NCBI RefSeq assembly: GCF_019320115.1
Contig: NC_089588.1
Coordinates: 119,276,015 to 119,340,014, forward strand
Length of the DNA: 64,000 bases
Direction of reading: 5' to 3'
Source: Miscanthus floridulus
Lineage: Eukaryota; Streptophyta; Magnoliopsida; Poales; Poaceae
Below, in pieces: positions 13,372-23,657 of the stretch. Each line of letters begins with the position of its first letter. The stretch's first letter is position 1. Below the pieces are notes generated by a model. That model saw only the letters and a list, made by a program, of their open reading frames with translations, had not been told where the DNA came from and did no database searches. The position numbers were made by a program, and so were the translations under genes.

Positions 13372-13990
13372 CTAGCTCAAGAGTCCCCGAGACTCGAGCA
13401 GGGTATCAAAGGCAGCGAGCAGTAAATGCCATGCGCCCCGACTAGCCAATGTAATAGGCTTAGAGCTGTAGAAGGAGGACATAGTTGTGTTATTGTAAAC
13501 TTGAGCCTCTTCAGGCAAGCTTGTAATAACGTAACTATATATCATTATAAGCTTGTTTGTTTTATACAAAACACACTTAAGCTTGAATTTTTTTTTTTTT
13601 GTGTTGGTGTAACTAAGTGAAAACGTGTTAACATTTTGTTTAGTTGTACCGTTTTGCTCGACACGTCATCCTGAAAAGTTTGTGCGGGCCTAGTCTGGCA
13701 TGTGGTCGGAGTGTGAGGTACTATGACCTGTGCACACGCGGACGCAGACAAGTCAAACCAGGGGGGACCTGCCGATCACCCGCAACGTAGAGAGCGGATC
13801 CCGTGCACGTGTTGGGAGGAACCGGGGACAGGGCCTGCTCCGAAAACCGTAGAAGGAGTGGTGGTCGGCTTGTACTGGCTTAAGTTAGAATAACCATAAA
13901 GTTCGGAGTGACACATTAGAGTGGTCGGAGAAATCATAGTTACTTTATTAAAGTAAATAGAAAATACAAGAAGAGTACATATCTCACTAG
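13372..13990. other. Spacer between convergent antisense gene and gag-pol
   Basis: Holds the 3' ends of two convergent transcription units of the Tat-like element. A T-run near 13589 and AT-rich sequence at 13500-13600 could hold the polyadenylation region of the plus-strand gene. No ORF worth calling. Confidence 0.5.
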
Positions 13991-15385
13991 TTAAGCATAG
14001 AAACGTCTAAGCTTGTCGATGTGCCACGAGTTTGGTACGTCCGTGCCATCCAGGTGAGCTAACCTGTAAGACGTTGGACGTGTGACTTCCTTGATCATGA
14101 AGGGTCCCTCCCATGGGGTTGCGAGTTTGTGGACACCAGCCTGGTTCGTCTTCCACTTCATGACTAAGTCCCCGACCATGAAGAAACGCTCTTTAACGTT
14201 CCTGTTGTAGTACCTGCGCAAAACAGCAAGGTATTTGGCCGTACGCACACAAGAATCGAGCCTTTTCTCCTCTGCGCTATTGACTTTGAGCTCCCGTACT
14301 TCATTGACCTTGCCCTCGTCGTAGTTCTCTACCCGTGCTGATCTGAAAGCTATATCTGGTGGGAGGACTGCCTCAGCGCCGTAAACCATAAAGTATGGTG
14401 AGACGCCGGTGTTACGACTGGGCTGAGTCCGGAGGCCCCAGACCACGGCTGGTAACTCCTTAAGCCATCTTCCAGGAGCTTTATCATTTTCTCTGTACAT
14501 CCGCTTCTTCAATGCGTCCAAGATCATGCCATTTGCCCGCTCGACTTGTCCATTAGCTCTAGGGTGCGCCACCGAGACGTATTTTACAACTATGCTCCTT
14601 TCATCGCAGAAGTCCCAAAAAGCGTTCCCGGTGAACTGAGTACCCAGATCAGTAATGATGCTGTTGGGTACGCCGAAATGGTGGATGACCTGGTCGAGGA
14701 ACGTGACAGCCTTCTCTGAGGATGCCTGTACCAGAGGCATGTATTCTATCCACTTAGAAAATTTGTCAATTAGCACGAAGACGCACGTAAATTTTCCAGG
14801 AGCCGGTTTGAAAGGCACGATCATGTCCAGTCCCCAGCACGCGAAGGGCCAAGAGGCCGAAATCGTCTGAATCTCATGTGCTGGTACATGGGTTCTCTTA
14901 GCGAAGAACTGACAACCCTCACAGCGGCGAACTAACTTCTCTGCGTCGGCTACTGCTGACGGCCAATAGAACCCTGCTCGGAAAGCCTTACCGACCAGTG
15001 TTCTTGAGGCCGCGTGGTTGCCGCAGGAGCCAGAGTGGATTTGGTCCAGGAGATGCTCACCTTCCTCCTGGGTTAGACACTTCATCAAGATTTCCTCCTT
15101 TGCATTTTTGCGCCATAACTCGCCATCGATGAGCAGATACTGCTTACTGCGACGCATCAGTCGCTCGTTTTCTATTCGATCAGTATAACCGCTGCCATCT
15201 GTTAAGTACTGGATGAAAGGTGTCCTCCAGTATGGCTTATGAGTGGTCGGAAGCGGCTTGGTTGTGCTTGTTGCCGGAACCGTAGCCACTAGCTGCTGGT
15301 CTGGAGCTTTGTCGACCGTAGAATCTTCGTTTTCGATGGAAGGCGTGAGCAGGTCTTGGACGAATACGCCATGTGGGATTTTGGC
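13991..15385 (-). pseudogene. Tat-like element integrase
   Basis: Inserts the reverse-transcribed copy into host DNA. Seen in order: an H2C2 zinc finger (HSGSCGNH..CEGC), the catalytic core with the first Asp in CWGLDMIVPF, the second in IITDLGTQF and the Glu in GQVERANGMI, then a C-terminal part ending ..WHIDKLRRFYA before a TAA. It is in the same frame as the upstream RNase H part; the TGA at 15386-15388 separates them (CGA to TGA would explain it). Confidence 0.92.
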
Positions 15386-15388
15386 TCA

Positions 15389-17203
15389 GGATGATCCTAA
15401 CTTTGACAACGCATCCGCTGCCTGGTTCTTGTCCCGGACCACATGTATGTACTCGATGCCATAGAACCTACCTTCCAGCTTTCTTATTGATTTGCAGTAT
15501 GCGTCCATCTTTTCGCTGGTCGTGTCCCAGTCCTTGTTGAGTTGGTTGATGACTAGAGCCGAGTCTCCGTAGACATAGAGACGTTTAACACCAAGCTCAA
15601 TCGCAATGCGTAAATCATGCAGGCATGCTTCATACTCGGCGGCGTTGTTAGATGCTGGGAAATAAATCCTGAGGACGTACCGGAGCTGCTCCTTGGATGA
15701 TGACACGAAGAGAACCCCTGCTCCCGCACCGTCGATGTTGAGAGAACCGTCGAAGTACATCGTCCAACATTCGTCGGATCCCGGAGAGGCAGGCGTGCTT
15801 AAGTCTGTCCACTCGACGATGAAATCTACGAGTGCCTGAGACTTGATTGTAGTACGGCTTGCGAATTCCAAGGAAAAGGGGCATAGCTCCATTGCCCATT
15901 TGACGATGCGTCCGTTCGCATCCTTATTGTGAATGATGTCCCCCAAAGGATATTCGGTCATGACCACCACACGATATCCGTCGAAGTAATGTCTCAACTT
16001 TCGGGATGTTATCAGTATGGCATAGAGCAGTTTCTGAATTTGTGGGTACCTTGTCTTGGATTCGTTGAGTACCTCACTCATGAAATAAATTGGCCGCTGT
16101 ACCTTGTAGGCGTGGCCCGGCTCGTCGCGCTCGACCACCATTGCAGTGGAAACCACCCGATCGGTTGCCGCAATGTAAAGTAGGAGAGTTTCGTCTTCTC
16201 TGGGAGCGGTAAGTACCGGGGGTGATGTGAGGTATTCTTTTAGCTGCGTGAAAGCAGCGTCTGCTTCCTCCGACCACTCAAACTTCTCGGATGCTTTGAG
16301 CAGTTTGAAGAACGGTAGCCCTTTTTCTCCTAACCTTGATATGAAACGGCTTAGAGCGGCCATGCATCCGGTAAGCTTCTGGACATCTTTCACCTTTTTT
16401 GGGGGCTTCATGTCTAAGACAGCTCTGACCTTCTCTGAGTTAGGGCATATGCCGTCGTGACTGACGACGTTGCCGAGCAGTATGCCAGAAGGAACACCAA
16501 AGACGCACTTCCTTGGGTTTAATTTCCATTGGAACATATTGAGGGCTGCAAAGGTGCGTTCCAGATTGTCAACAAGGGTACGTGCTTCCTTGGTTTTGAC
16601 AACTACATTGTCAACGTAAGCCTCGACGAGGCCGTCTTTTATCTCGTCGTTGAGGCAGGCCTGTATAGCGCGCTGGTAGGTAGCTCCGGCGTTTTTGAGC
16701 CCGAACGACATAGTCATGTAGCAGTAGGCGCCGAAAGGCGTGATGAAAGATGTCTTAATCTGGTCATCCTTTTTGAGAGTGATCTGGTGATAACCAGAGT
16801 AGCAATCGAGAAAGGAGAGCAGCTCTCAACCAGCGGTTGAATCTACAACCTCGTCTATGCGAGGTAAGCCGAAGGGGTCCTTAGGGCAGTGTTTGTTGAG
16901 ATCAGTGTAATCAATGCACATTCTCCATTCATTATTCTTTTTGCGTACAAGAACCGAGTTGGCTAACCATTCCGGATGATACACTTCTTTGATAAATCCA
17001 GCTGCCAAAAGCCGTGTAACTTCTACCCTAATCGCCTCCTTCTTGTCATGAGCGAACCGTCGTAGCTTCTGCTTGATTGGTTTGGCCTTGCTGTTGACAT
17101 TTAAGGAGTGCTCAATCAAGTTCCGAGGTACACCGGGCATGTCGGAAGGTTTCCATGCAAACACCTCCACGTTGCTCCTCAAGAACCTGACGAGCGCGTC
17201 TTC
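15389..17203 (-). pseudogene. Tat-like element reverse transcriptase with two RNase H domains
   Basis: Copies the RNA and removes it. RT motifs are visible: EVTRLLAAGFIKEVYHPEWL, the YTDLNKHCPKD block, [16 protein letters not shown] and AYVDNVVVK (normally YVDD, here YVDN, so the second active-site Asp is altered). A first RNase H region follows ([20 protein letters not shown]), then a second RNase H-like domain ([14 protein letters not shown].., [24 protein letters not shown]), the doubled set-up of Tat elements. A TGA at 16826-16828 lies inside the RT; the flanking frame is unbroken. Confidence 0.9.
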
Positions 17204-17206
17204 CTA

Positions 17207-17977
17207 TTTGGGATCCAGGTTGGCCCCGATGAGGGCCGTTTTGCTGGGATCGCCATCGACCAGCTGGATCGTCTTGTGCTCCTTGGACCTGATGTTCTTG
17301 CGCGGAGACTCGAGTTCTGGGATCTCCAGGTGGTCGGCCGAGGTCTTCTTAGCGTCGAGCATGGTCTCAGCCATGCGAATAGAGAGGTCGTGGGCCTCTG
17401 CTATTTTGAAGCTGTCGTCCTCGCAGGTATAAGCTGCATATATGTTGCCCCTGAGGGTTAAAACTCCTTTCTCGGTGGGCATCTTGAGCACCAGATACCT
17501 GTAATGAGGTATGGCCATGAACTTGGTGAGCGACGGTCGACCAAGAATAGCATGGTAGGTGCCATCGAAGTCAGCGACCACGAAGTTAACGTAATCGGTG
17601 CGGAAGTGGTCCGGGGTCCCGAATTGCACGGGTAGCGTGATCTGCCTGAGAGGTGTAGAGCTCTGTCCGGGGAGAACGCCCCAGAACTGTGCTTCGTACG
17701 GCTTCAGGTCTGCCTTGGATATTTTCAGGGCGGGCAGGCTGTTTTTGAATAGTATATCAATAGAGCTGCCGCCGTCGATCAGTACCCTGTCGAACTGAAC
17801 CTTGTTGATACAAGGATCGAGGACCAGGGGAAAACGCCCTGGCTCAGGTATGGCGGCCCATTGGTCCTTCCTGCTAAAGTAGATTTCACGGTGAGACCAC
17901 GGAGGAAGCCGCGGATCGGTGAGAAGGTTGTCGTTCTTTGCCACGTTCAAGCAAGCGCGGGCGAGCAGCTTGCGCTC
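17207..17977 (-). pseudogene. Tat-like element aspartic protease region
   Basis: Would cut the polyprotein. The retropepsin-like active site reads VLIDGGSSIDILF: the usual DTGA/DSGS is replaced by DGGSS, as is common in plant gypsy elements. A second conserved block ends ILGRPSLTKFMAI, the flap-to-helix region. It is in frame with gag before it and RT after it; TGA at 17978-17980 and TAG at 17204-17206 bound it. Confidence 0.85.
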
Positions 17978-20734
17978 TCATTTGGTCTCGATGGACACCT
18001 TGCCGCCGATGATGGTGTGCACGCGATCAGTCGGCTTGACGTATTTATGACGAGGGTCTGCATCGTCGTCGTCGTTGTCCTCGTTGCGCTGTTCCCTCAC
18101 GTCATTAGGCTTGTCGGACATATCCGGACCCTGTTGACGCGTGTAGATAGTCTTGAGGACGCGGCAATTCTCCATGGTATGGTTTGACTTGGGATGGAGC
18201 TGGCAGGGCCCCTTCAATGCTTTGGCATAGTCGTCCTCGTAGTTATGACGTCCGCCACCCTTTTTCACGGTATTGACCTCGCTGTCGTCTTCCCGAGCAC
18301 GCTTGCTCCTGTAATCGTCACGGCGGTTGTGCCGCTGATTACGTTGGTCACGGTGGTCGCGGGAGTCGTTGCGCTGGTTGCGGCGGTCAAAATTGTCATT
18401 CCGACCACGGTTGCCGCGGTAATCGTCGTGGCGTGGAGGGTGGTCGGAGCGTGGAACCCTTGCTGCTTCTTCGACGATTATCTTTTTAGCGTCGTCAGCG
18501 TCCGCGTATTTCTTAGCGGTGGCCAAGAGCGCTGTGACTGACTCAGGTCTTTTCCGGAGGAGCTTGTCTCTTAGGGCGTCGTGGAAGCGGAGGCCGGTGA
18601 CGAAAGCCTCGATTGCTTCGTTGTCGGAGATTGATGGGACCTTGATGCGCATCTCCGAGAAACGCCGAACGTACTCGCGCAGTGGTTCGTCTTTCCGATC
18701 TCGGATCCGTTGCAGATCGTACTTGTTGCCGGGTTGTTCACATGTAGCGATGAAATTGTCGATGAAGGCCTGCTTGAGCTCCTGCCAAGAGTCAAAATAG
18801 TTCACCGGCAAGCTGACTAGCCATTGGTGACCTACATGACCAACAGCGACTGGGAAGTAGTTAGACATAACGTGCTCGTCAGCCATGGCTGATCGGCACG
18901 CAGTTTCGTAGAGCATGACCCATAATTCGGGGTTTTCCTTGCCGTCGTACTTCTGAAGTTTCTCGAGCTTGAAATTCTTGGGCCATATGACTTGGCGAAG
19001 GTGCGGAGTGAACTGCTTCAGACCCGGCGGGCCGTGGGCGGTGTCATACTCCATACGGCGATAGCTTTCATGGGATGCACGATCGTTGGCTCTCTGGTTG
19101 ATGCGAGCACGCAGATCACGTCCACCGAGGTAATGGCGGAGATCGTTATTGCCATCGTGGCGATCTCGATTGCCATCTGGACTAGCCCTGCGACCGTGGT
19201 TATCACGGCAATTGTCGCGGTTATCTCGGCGGTTGTCACCTCGAACGTCGTGACGGTTATCCTCTCAGCGACGATTTTCCTCCCGACCACCATCATGACC
19301 ACCGTTTCCGCCTTGACGGTTGTCCAACGGGTCGTTGTTGCGCGAGCCACGTCGGTTGAGCGGCTGTGAGCGACTTGAATATTGGCGGCTGTGGCTTGAT
19401 TCCACTGAAACGGATGGGGCTCGGGCTTGATTCATCTCTGCGGTCTGAGCCATAGCAGTCGTCAGATAAGCTTGTATGTCATCACGGACTGCTTGGGTTT
19501 CGGGAGTGTTGGGCAGTCGCTGCATTGTCGCCATGGCGACGGCTACGTTGGCGCTTGGGGTCTTGAAGACTTGTTTGTCCCCCACCCTGTCGAAAGCATT
19601 GTTGAGGTCGCGCGGTTGGATCCTTATGCGCCGTGCCTCCTGGTCTGCTTCAGCTTCGATTTGTCGGCGATTAAACCGGTCAATGTTGCGTGCTTCGCGT
19701 GCAGTCTTTTCTTGTTCTGTTTCGCCAACTGCTGGCGGCTCGTCATTGCTGACAACATGGATCAAATCCCCTCGTCTTGGCGGAAAAGACGGAAATTGGG
19801 GGAAACCCGGGGCGTGGTCTGGTAGATACAGATCGTATTTGACGCCTTCATCTTCGTGACGCTGAAGCTCGGTGTGGACAGATGCGTTGGGCGCGATGCT
19901 GGATGAGGAGCTGGAGTCGCCCTCTCGGACCGTGTGAACGGATCCTTCTTGATAATCTTCAATCCGGACCATGTTGACGATGTTACACGGCTTTGGCTAA
20001 AATCGGTGTATAGGACATAGACCCGAGCAGCGTCGTAGATTGTACGCATAGCTGGAGGCAGCGTTTTGCAGGCCGTAGGGCTGGACCTAGTGGTTCTCCG
20101 TCGGGACTTCATGCTCGCAGAGTCGAAGACTCGTCGCAAAGGCTGGCTGGCGACGAGCGAAGCGCCCCTCAGGAGTAGACACAACCACGAGATCTGTTCC
20201 AAATCGCGCAGGACAACTGGTCCGAGCTGGTCGGATAGATCTGTTGTGGGGAGCTGTTACCTGCTCATTAGGTTGGCTTTGAACCGTACTTACCAGAGCT
20301 AGGGTTTCAGCGAGTTTGATGCCGACCCGATCGATGGAGTCGAGCAGGTCGGTGTTGTCGATCTGCTTTCCTCTGTAGCGGGGAAGCGGATGACGGGTTG
20401 TCGGCGTGGCTGTAGGCGTGGTCGGAGCCAGATGTACCGTGGTTGGAGACAGATTCATCGTGGTCGGAGCCGTGTTCACCGTGGTCAGAACTGTGTTCGC
20501 CGTGGTCGGAACCGTGTTCGCCGTGGTCGGAGCCATGTTCGCCGTGGTCGGAGCCATGTTCGCCGTGGTCAGGGCCGTAGCCGATGCAGGTGAAGTAGTC
20601 ATCGGCGCAGGTTGGATCCACGCCTCCTCCGTGGCCTTGGCGATGAAGTCGTCGGCGCCGGTAGTCCAGGTGATCTGGCCGACGGTGAACGTGAGGCCGT
20701 TGGGCGTTGCCATGGAGCCGGAGATGATGACCAT
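17978..20734 (-). pseudogene. Tat-like element gag
   Basis: Capsid precursor. The likely first ATG is at 20734 (or 20713), a short distance downstream of the 5' LTR. The N-terminus holds a degenerate Thr-rich repeat (TTANMAP, TTANTVP, 20430-20600). The retrotransposon gag domain is the WPKNFKLEKLQKYDGKENPE to VTGLRFHDALRDKLL block (about 18560-19000), followed by a long Arg/Asp/Asn-rich stretch (18240-18450) and CQLHPKSNHTMENC, a degenerate zinc-knuckle-like motif. In-frame stops stand at 20087-20089, 19997-19999 and 19265-19267, without any frameshift. Confidence 0.85.
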
Positions 20735-20766
20735 CTTGTTTGTCTGGAGAGCAGTACGCACACCCC

Positions 20767-20782
20767 CTACCTGGTGCGCCAC
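20767..20782 (-). promoter_or_regulatory. Probable primer binding site of the Tat-like element
   Basis: Immediately inside the 5' LTR, the minus strand reads TGGCGCACCAGGTAGG after the LTR end. TGG-starting sequence at this place is where a tRNA 3' end primes. I have not matched it to a particular tRNA. Confidence 0.55.
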
Positions 20783-21255
20783 TGTCGACGAAATATGGTC
20801 GGCAGTCTACCTAGGGGTATGCCCAAGGTAGTAGATTATCGGCAGACAGATGCGCAAGCCCCAAACAAGATGGTGACGCAAGACAGACACGAGGTTTTAT
20901 CCAGGTTCGGCCGCCAAGAAGGCGTAATACCTACGTCCTGCGTCTGATTTGTATTGCTGTATGTCAATGAGAGATGTTTTTTAGAGGGGTCCCCTGCCCG
21001 CCTTATATAGTCCAGGGGGCAGGGTTACAGATCTGGAAACTAATCCTAGTCAGTTACAATTGCCATATGTGGCCGGATAAGGATTCCTATTCTAACCGAC
21101 CAGGATCCTGCTTGGTCGCCAAATTCGTCTTGATTCCTTGTGCGGAACTCCGATCAGGTTAACCGGGCCGCACGTCATCTTTCGGGTGGACCGAACCCAT
21201 CGATCCGGGCCAGCCCAAGCTTAGCCGTAAGGGTATAGGGGTTAATACCCCCACA
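20783..21255 (-). repeat. Tat-like element 5' LTR
   Basis: 473 bp, same ends as the other LTR; minus-strand TATATAAG at 21002-21009. Followed by the target duplication CCAAG. Confidence 0.95.
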
Positions 21256-22079
21256 CCAAGCGTGCACAGGCACCTCAACGAGTACACGGCGATGGCGAGA
21301 GAGATCCATGGGTCAGAATTTGATCTGAGCACCGCTGACCTCGAGGGTGACATCGTCATGAGGTTGGGACCAGGTAAGCCACACGGGCGGTACTATATGG
21401 GCAACAGCACCATAGACACGGCCAACACTCAGACACTCGCCTAGATTAGAGCCCGGAGCACGAGTTCGAGTCCGGCCATACGCCCACGCTCACAGCCCCA
21501 GGTGGTAGCACTCCAGGTTAGTTCTGTTGCATTCGTTGTCCATTCATTTTCTACTCGTTCTTTATTTGCATTCTAACTATGTGATAAATAGTTGTAGGCC
21601 CAGATTGAAGCCCTGCAGGAGTCACAGCAAGCCTCACAGAGCCAGCTTCAGGCCCTCGAGCTGTCGCACCAGGCCGAGTTGGCACAGGAGAGGGCGCGAG
21701 TGCAGGCCTAGCTTGAGGCCTTCCAGCAGGCGCACAAGGACTGGTACGAGTACATGGCCCGTTTTTCTCAGAGCATGGGCCAGCCTCCACCGCCTCCGCC
21801 GCCGCCGATGATACCGTTGGTGCCTCCACCTCCGCGCGACGGCACTCCTGTGAGTCACTTAGATGCACTCTTCACTTTCGTGTCATATAGAGCTACCTTC
21901 GACTTATACCTTAGTTTGACCTACCATAGCTTAGACCTTAGAATTTGCTTTGATCCAGATAACTCACATGTGCAATCTCATTCTAGGGACCTTCTACAGC
22001 TGGATCGAACAACGATATGCAGGGTGATCAAGACCTAGACTTGACTCCATTTCTCCGCAGGCCATCCGACCTTGTTTGA

Positions 22080-22324
22080 TGGGTTTGTATGTTGAACTGT
22101 GGACTTGGTTGAACTTTGTGGACTTTGGACATATGTTGATGGTGTTTGTGGACTTTGCATGGTGCTTGTCGACATATGTTGGTTATTGTGAGTGGATGTG
22201 ACATTTGTGGACATATATGTGATATATATTGCCTATCTGTCATGTTATTATAATTTCCTGTGATTTTGTTGCTCATTGTGACTGGATATGCACTGAAACA
22301 AACAAAAAAAATTCTGTGGACATA
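22080..22324. other. 3' UTR-like stretch of the CACTA-A second gene
   Basis: Repetitive GTGGACTTTG / GGACATATG phrases follow the TGA at 22077-22079 and lead into the terminal repeats. No ORF. Confidence 0.5.
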
Positions 22325-22943
22325 TTTTACCGAGTGTAGCACTCGGTAAAACAGAGATTCTATCAGTTTTACCGAGTGTAGCACTCGGTAAAATAGCGAA
22401 CAGAACCAATTTGGTTCTGATTCTGTGAATTTTGCCGAGTGTGCCATTTTTTACCGAGTGCGGCGTCCCCACTCGGAAATATTTGACTACTTTTTACCGA
22501 GTGGGAACACTCGGTAAACATTATTCCTGAAGTTTATTTGCGGAATTGTTTTAATCACGAAAATGGTTATTCTTTTACCGAGTGTTAGGAGCTACACTCG
22601 GTAAACATTATTCAAAAAATTTATTTCCGGAATTGTTTTAATCACGAAATGCTAATTTATTTACCGAGTGCTGCTAGTGACACTCGGTAAACCTCGCCGT
22701 TAACGGTTAGTTTGGAGGCTGACGACCGTCAAGTCATAATTGTTTACCGAGTGTCATTGTAGCACTCGGTAACTCTATGCTCCGAGTGCGCCGATATTAG
22801 AAACTCGGTAAAATAACTTCACCGAGTCGTTGTTTGCCGAGTCCACTTTACCGAGTGTGGCACTCGGTAAACAGTTTGCCGAGTGTGTAGCATTATTTGC
22901 CGAGTGTTACTCACACTCGGTAAATAAACAGTATCCCGTAGTG
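22325..22943. repeat. CACTA-A right sub-terminal repeats and terminus
   Basis: More than fifteen copies of TTTACCGAGTG or its complement CACTCGGTAAA, often as close inverted pairs, which are the usual binding sites for the TNPA-type protein. The element ends ..CCCGTAGTG at 22943; the next three bases TAT would be the target duplication. Confidence 0.9.
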
Positions 22944-23657
22944 TATATAGTTTTTTTTTGCAACAATACCCTCTACATTTTTTTGGCACAAACAATATTA
23001 CACATTTTTTTACAGGATAACCAATCCAATCCAATTTAGAAAGAGGTCAACCAATCCAATTTGAAGTACACGTGTCAACTGATGGAGACTATAGCAATGG
23101 AGATTTTTACCTAAAAAAATGGGGTCCTAAGGCCAGTCTCAATAGAGTGTTTCATCTCACGGTTTCCAAGATTGACACATCAGCTCTAGAGGCTTAGACT
23201 AATGAATGAAACAACCCCTCTTAATGCATAGTTTTATTTCACGGTTTCACAAGCAAACCACATCATTTAAGGGTTGCATGGTATGATGATCAAATGCGCC
23301 ATATGGATTATGTCCCAATGTTCAGAGATACTAATAATTCAAAACCTATTCGCAAAAAAAAAGCAGAACCAATGTTCAGAGTTCAATAACTAGGAGTATC
23401 ACACTAAAATATAGTCTCTTTCAGTTTCACATGAAAAATCGATTCGATCCAGACAAGCTTTCTTAGGTCACAGCAAAGAGTACCTTTTGTGATACAAATT
23501 GACATCAAGCTCTGATCTACACATTGGACAGCAAACGGTATCTTTTGTGATACAAATTGCCATATATGGCATATTCAGTTTTATTTTAGCAGTAGTCTTC
23601 AGTCTAGACAGACTCTTCAAACGGAGGCTCCATTAAACACTTCACCAAAGACTTCCA
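22944..23657. other. Flank downstream of the hydrolase-like gene with a MITE fragment
   Basis: Non-coding. At about 23131 the sequence TAAGGCCAGTCTCAATAGAG is a typical Tourist-like (Harbinger) MITE start with its TAA target; the matching right end was not found, so it is a fragment of about 100 bp. The rest is 3' flank of the minus-strand gene ending at 23658. Confidence 0.5.

Larger units (their letters stand above)
8242..21255 (-). mobile_element. Tat-like Ty3/gypsy retrotransposon, 13.0 kb
   Basis: Two 473-bp LTRs (8242-8714 and 20783-21255) start TGTCGAC and end CCCCCACA, flanked by the 5-bp duplication CCAAG (8237-8241 and 21256-21260). Gag-pol runs on the minus strand, order gag, protease, reverse transcriptase, RNase H, second RNase H-like domain, integrase: the Tat arrangement. 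Next to the right LTR the minus strand reads GTGGCGCACCAGGTAGGGGG, a likely primer binding site. A separate multi-exon gene lies on the plus strand between integrase and the left (3') LTR. The element interrupts an exon of the CACTA-A second gene, so it is younger than that element. Confidence 0.95.
6702..22079 (+). pseudogene. CACTA-A second gene, TNPA-like (Transposase_24-type), split by a retrotransposon
   Basis: The second CACTA protein usually binds the sub-terminal repeats. Exons read from the sequence: 6702-7213, 7300-7513, 7586-7783, 7863-8036, 8114-8241, then after the Tat-like insertion 21261-21516, 21598-21849 and 21987-22079 (TGA). All have GT..AG borders and matching phases. The N-terminus is Gly-rich with an acidic run of Glu; the middle (from DWEMVIPGS to about LRLGPGKPHG..YMGNST) matches plant Transposase_24/Ptta-type proteins; the C-terminus is a Gln-rich coiled coil followed by a proline run (GQPPPPPPPP). 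Beyond the insertion there are in-frame TAG codons at 21442 and 21709, both one C-to-T change from CAG. Family call is by look, not search. Confidence 0.7.
2065..22943 (+). mobile_element. CACTA (En/Spm) element CACTA-A, left end not found
   Basis: It contains a TNP2-type transposase, then a TNPA-like gene in the same direction, then sub-terminal TTTACCGAGTG / CACTCGGTAAA repeats, and ends ..GTATCCCGTAGTG at 22943, which on the minus strand reads CACTACGGGATAC, the classic CACTA terminus. The left terminus is not visible. A 13-kb Tat-like retrotransposon has inserted into its second gene (8242-21255). Several nonsense codons and one frameshift show it is no longer autonomous. The start given is only the limit of the adjoining LTR. 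Confidence 0.8.

Noticed and set aside
18992..19369. Hydrophobic plus-strand open frame that looks like a membrane protein
   Set aside because: It is the antisense reading of the Arg/Asp/Asn-rich part of gag; no independent support.
20767..20782. tRNA fragment
   Set aside because: Only a primer binding site-sized match beside an LTR; no cloverleaf can be drawn around it.
22325..22930. CRISPR-like spaced repeats (TTTACCGAGTG)
   Set aside because: Spacing is irregular, copies are in both orientations and lead into a CACTA terminus; these are transposon sub-terminal repeats in a plant genome.
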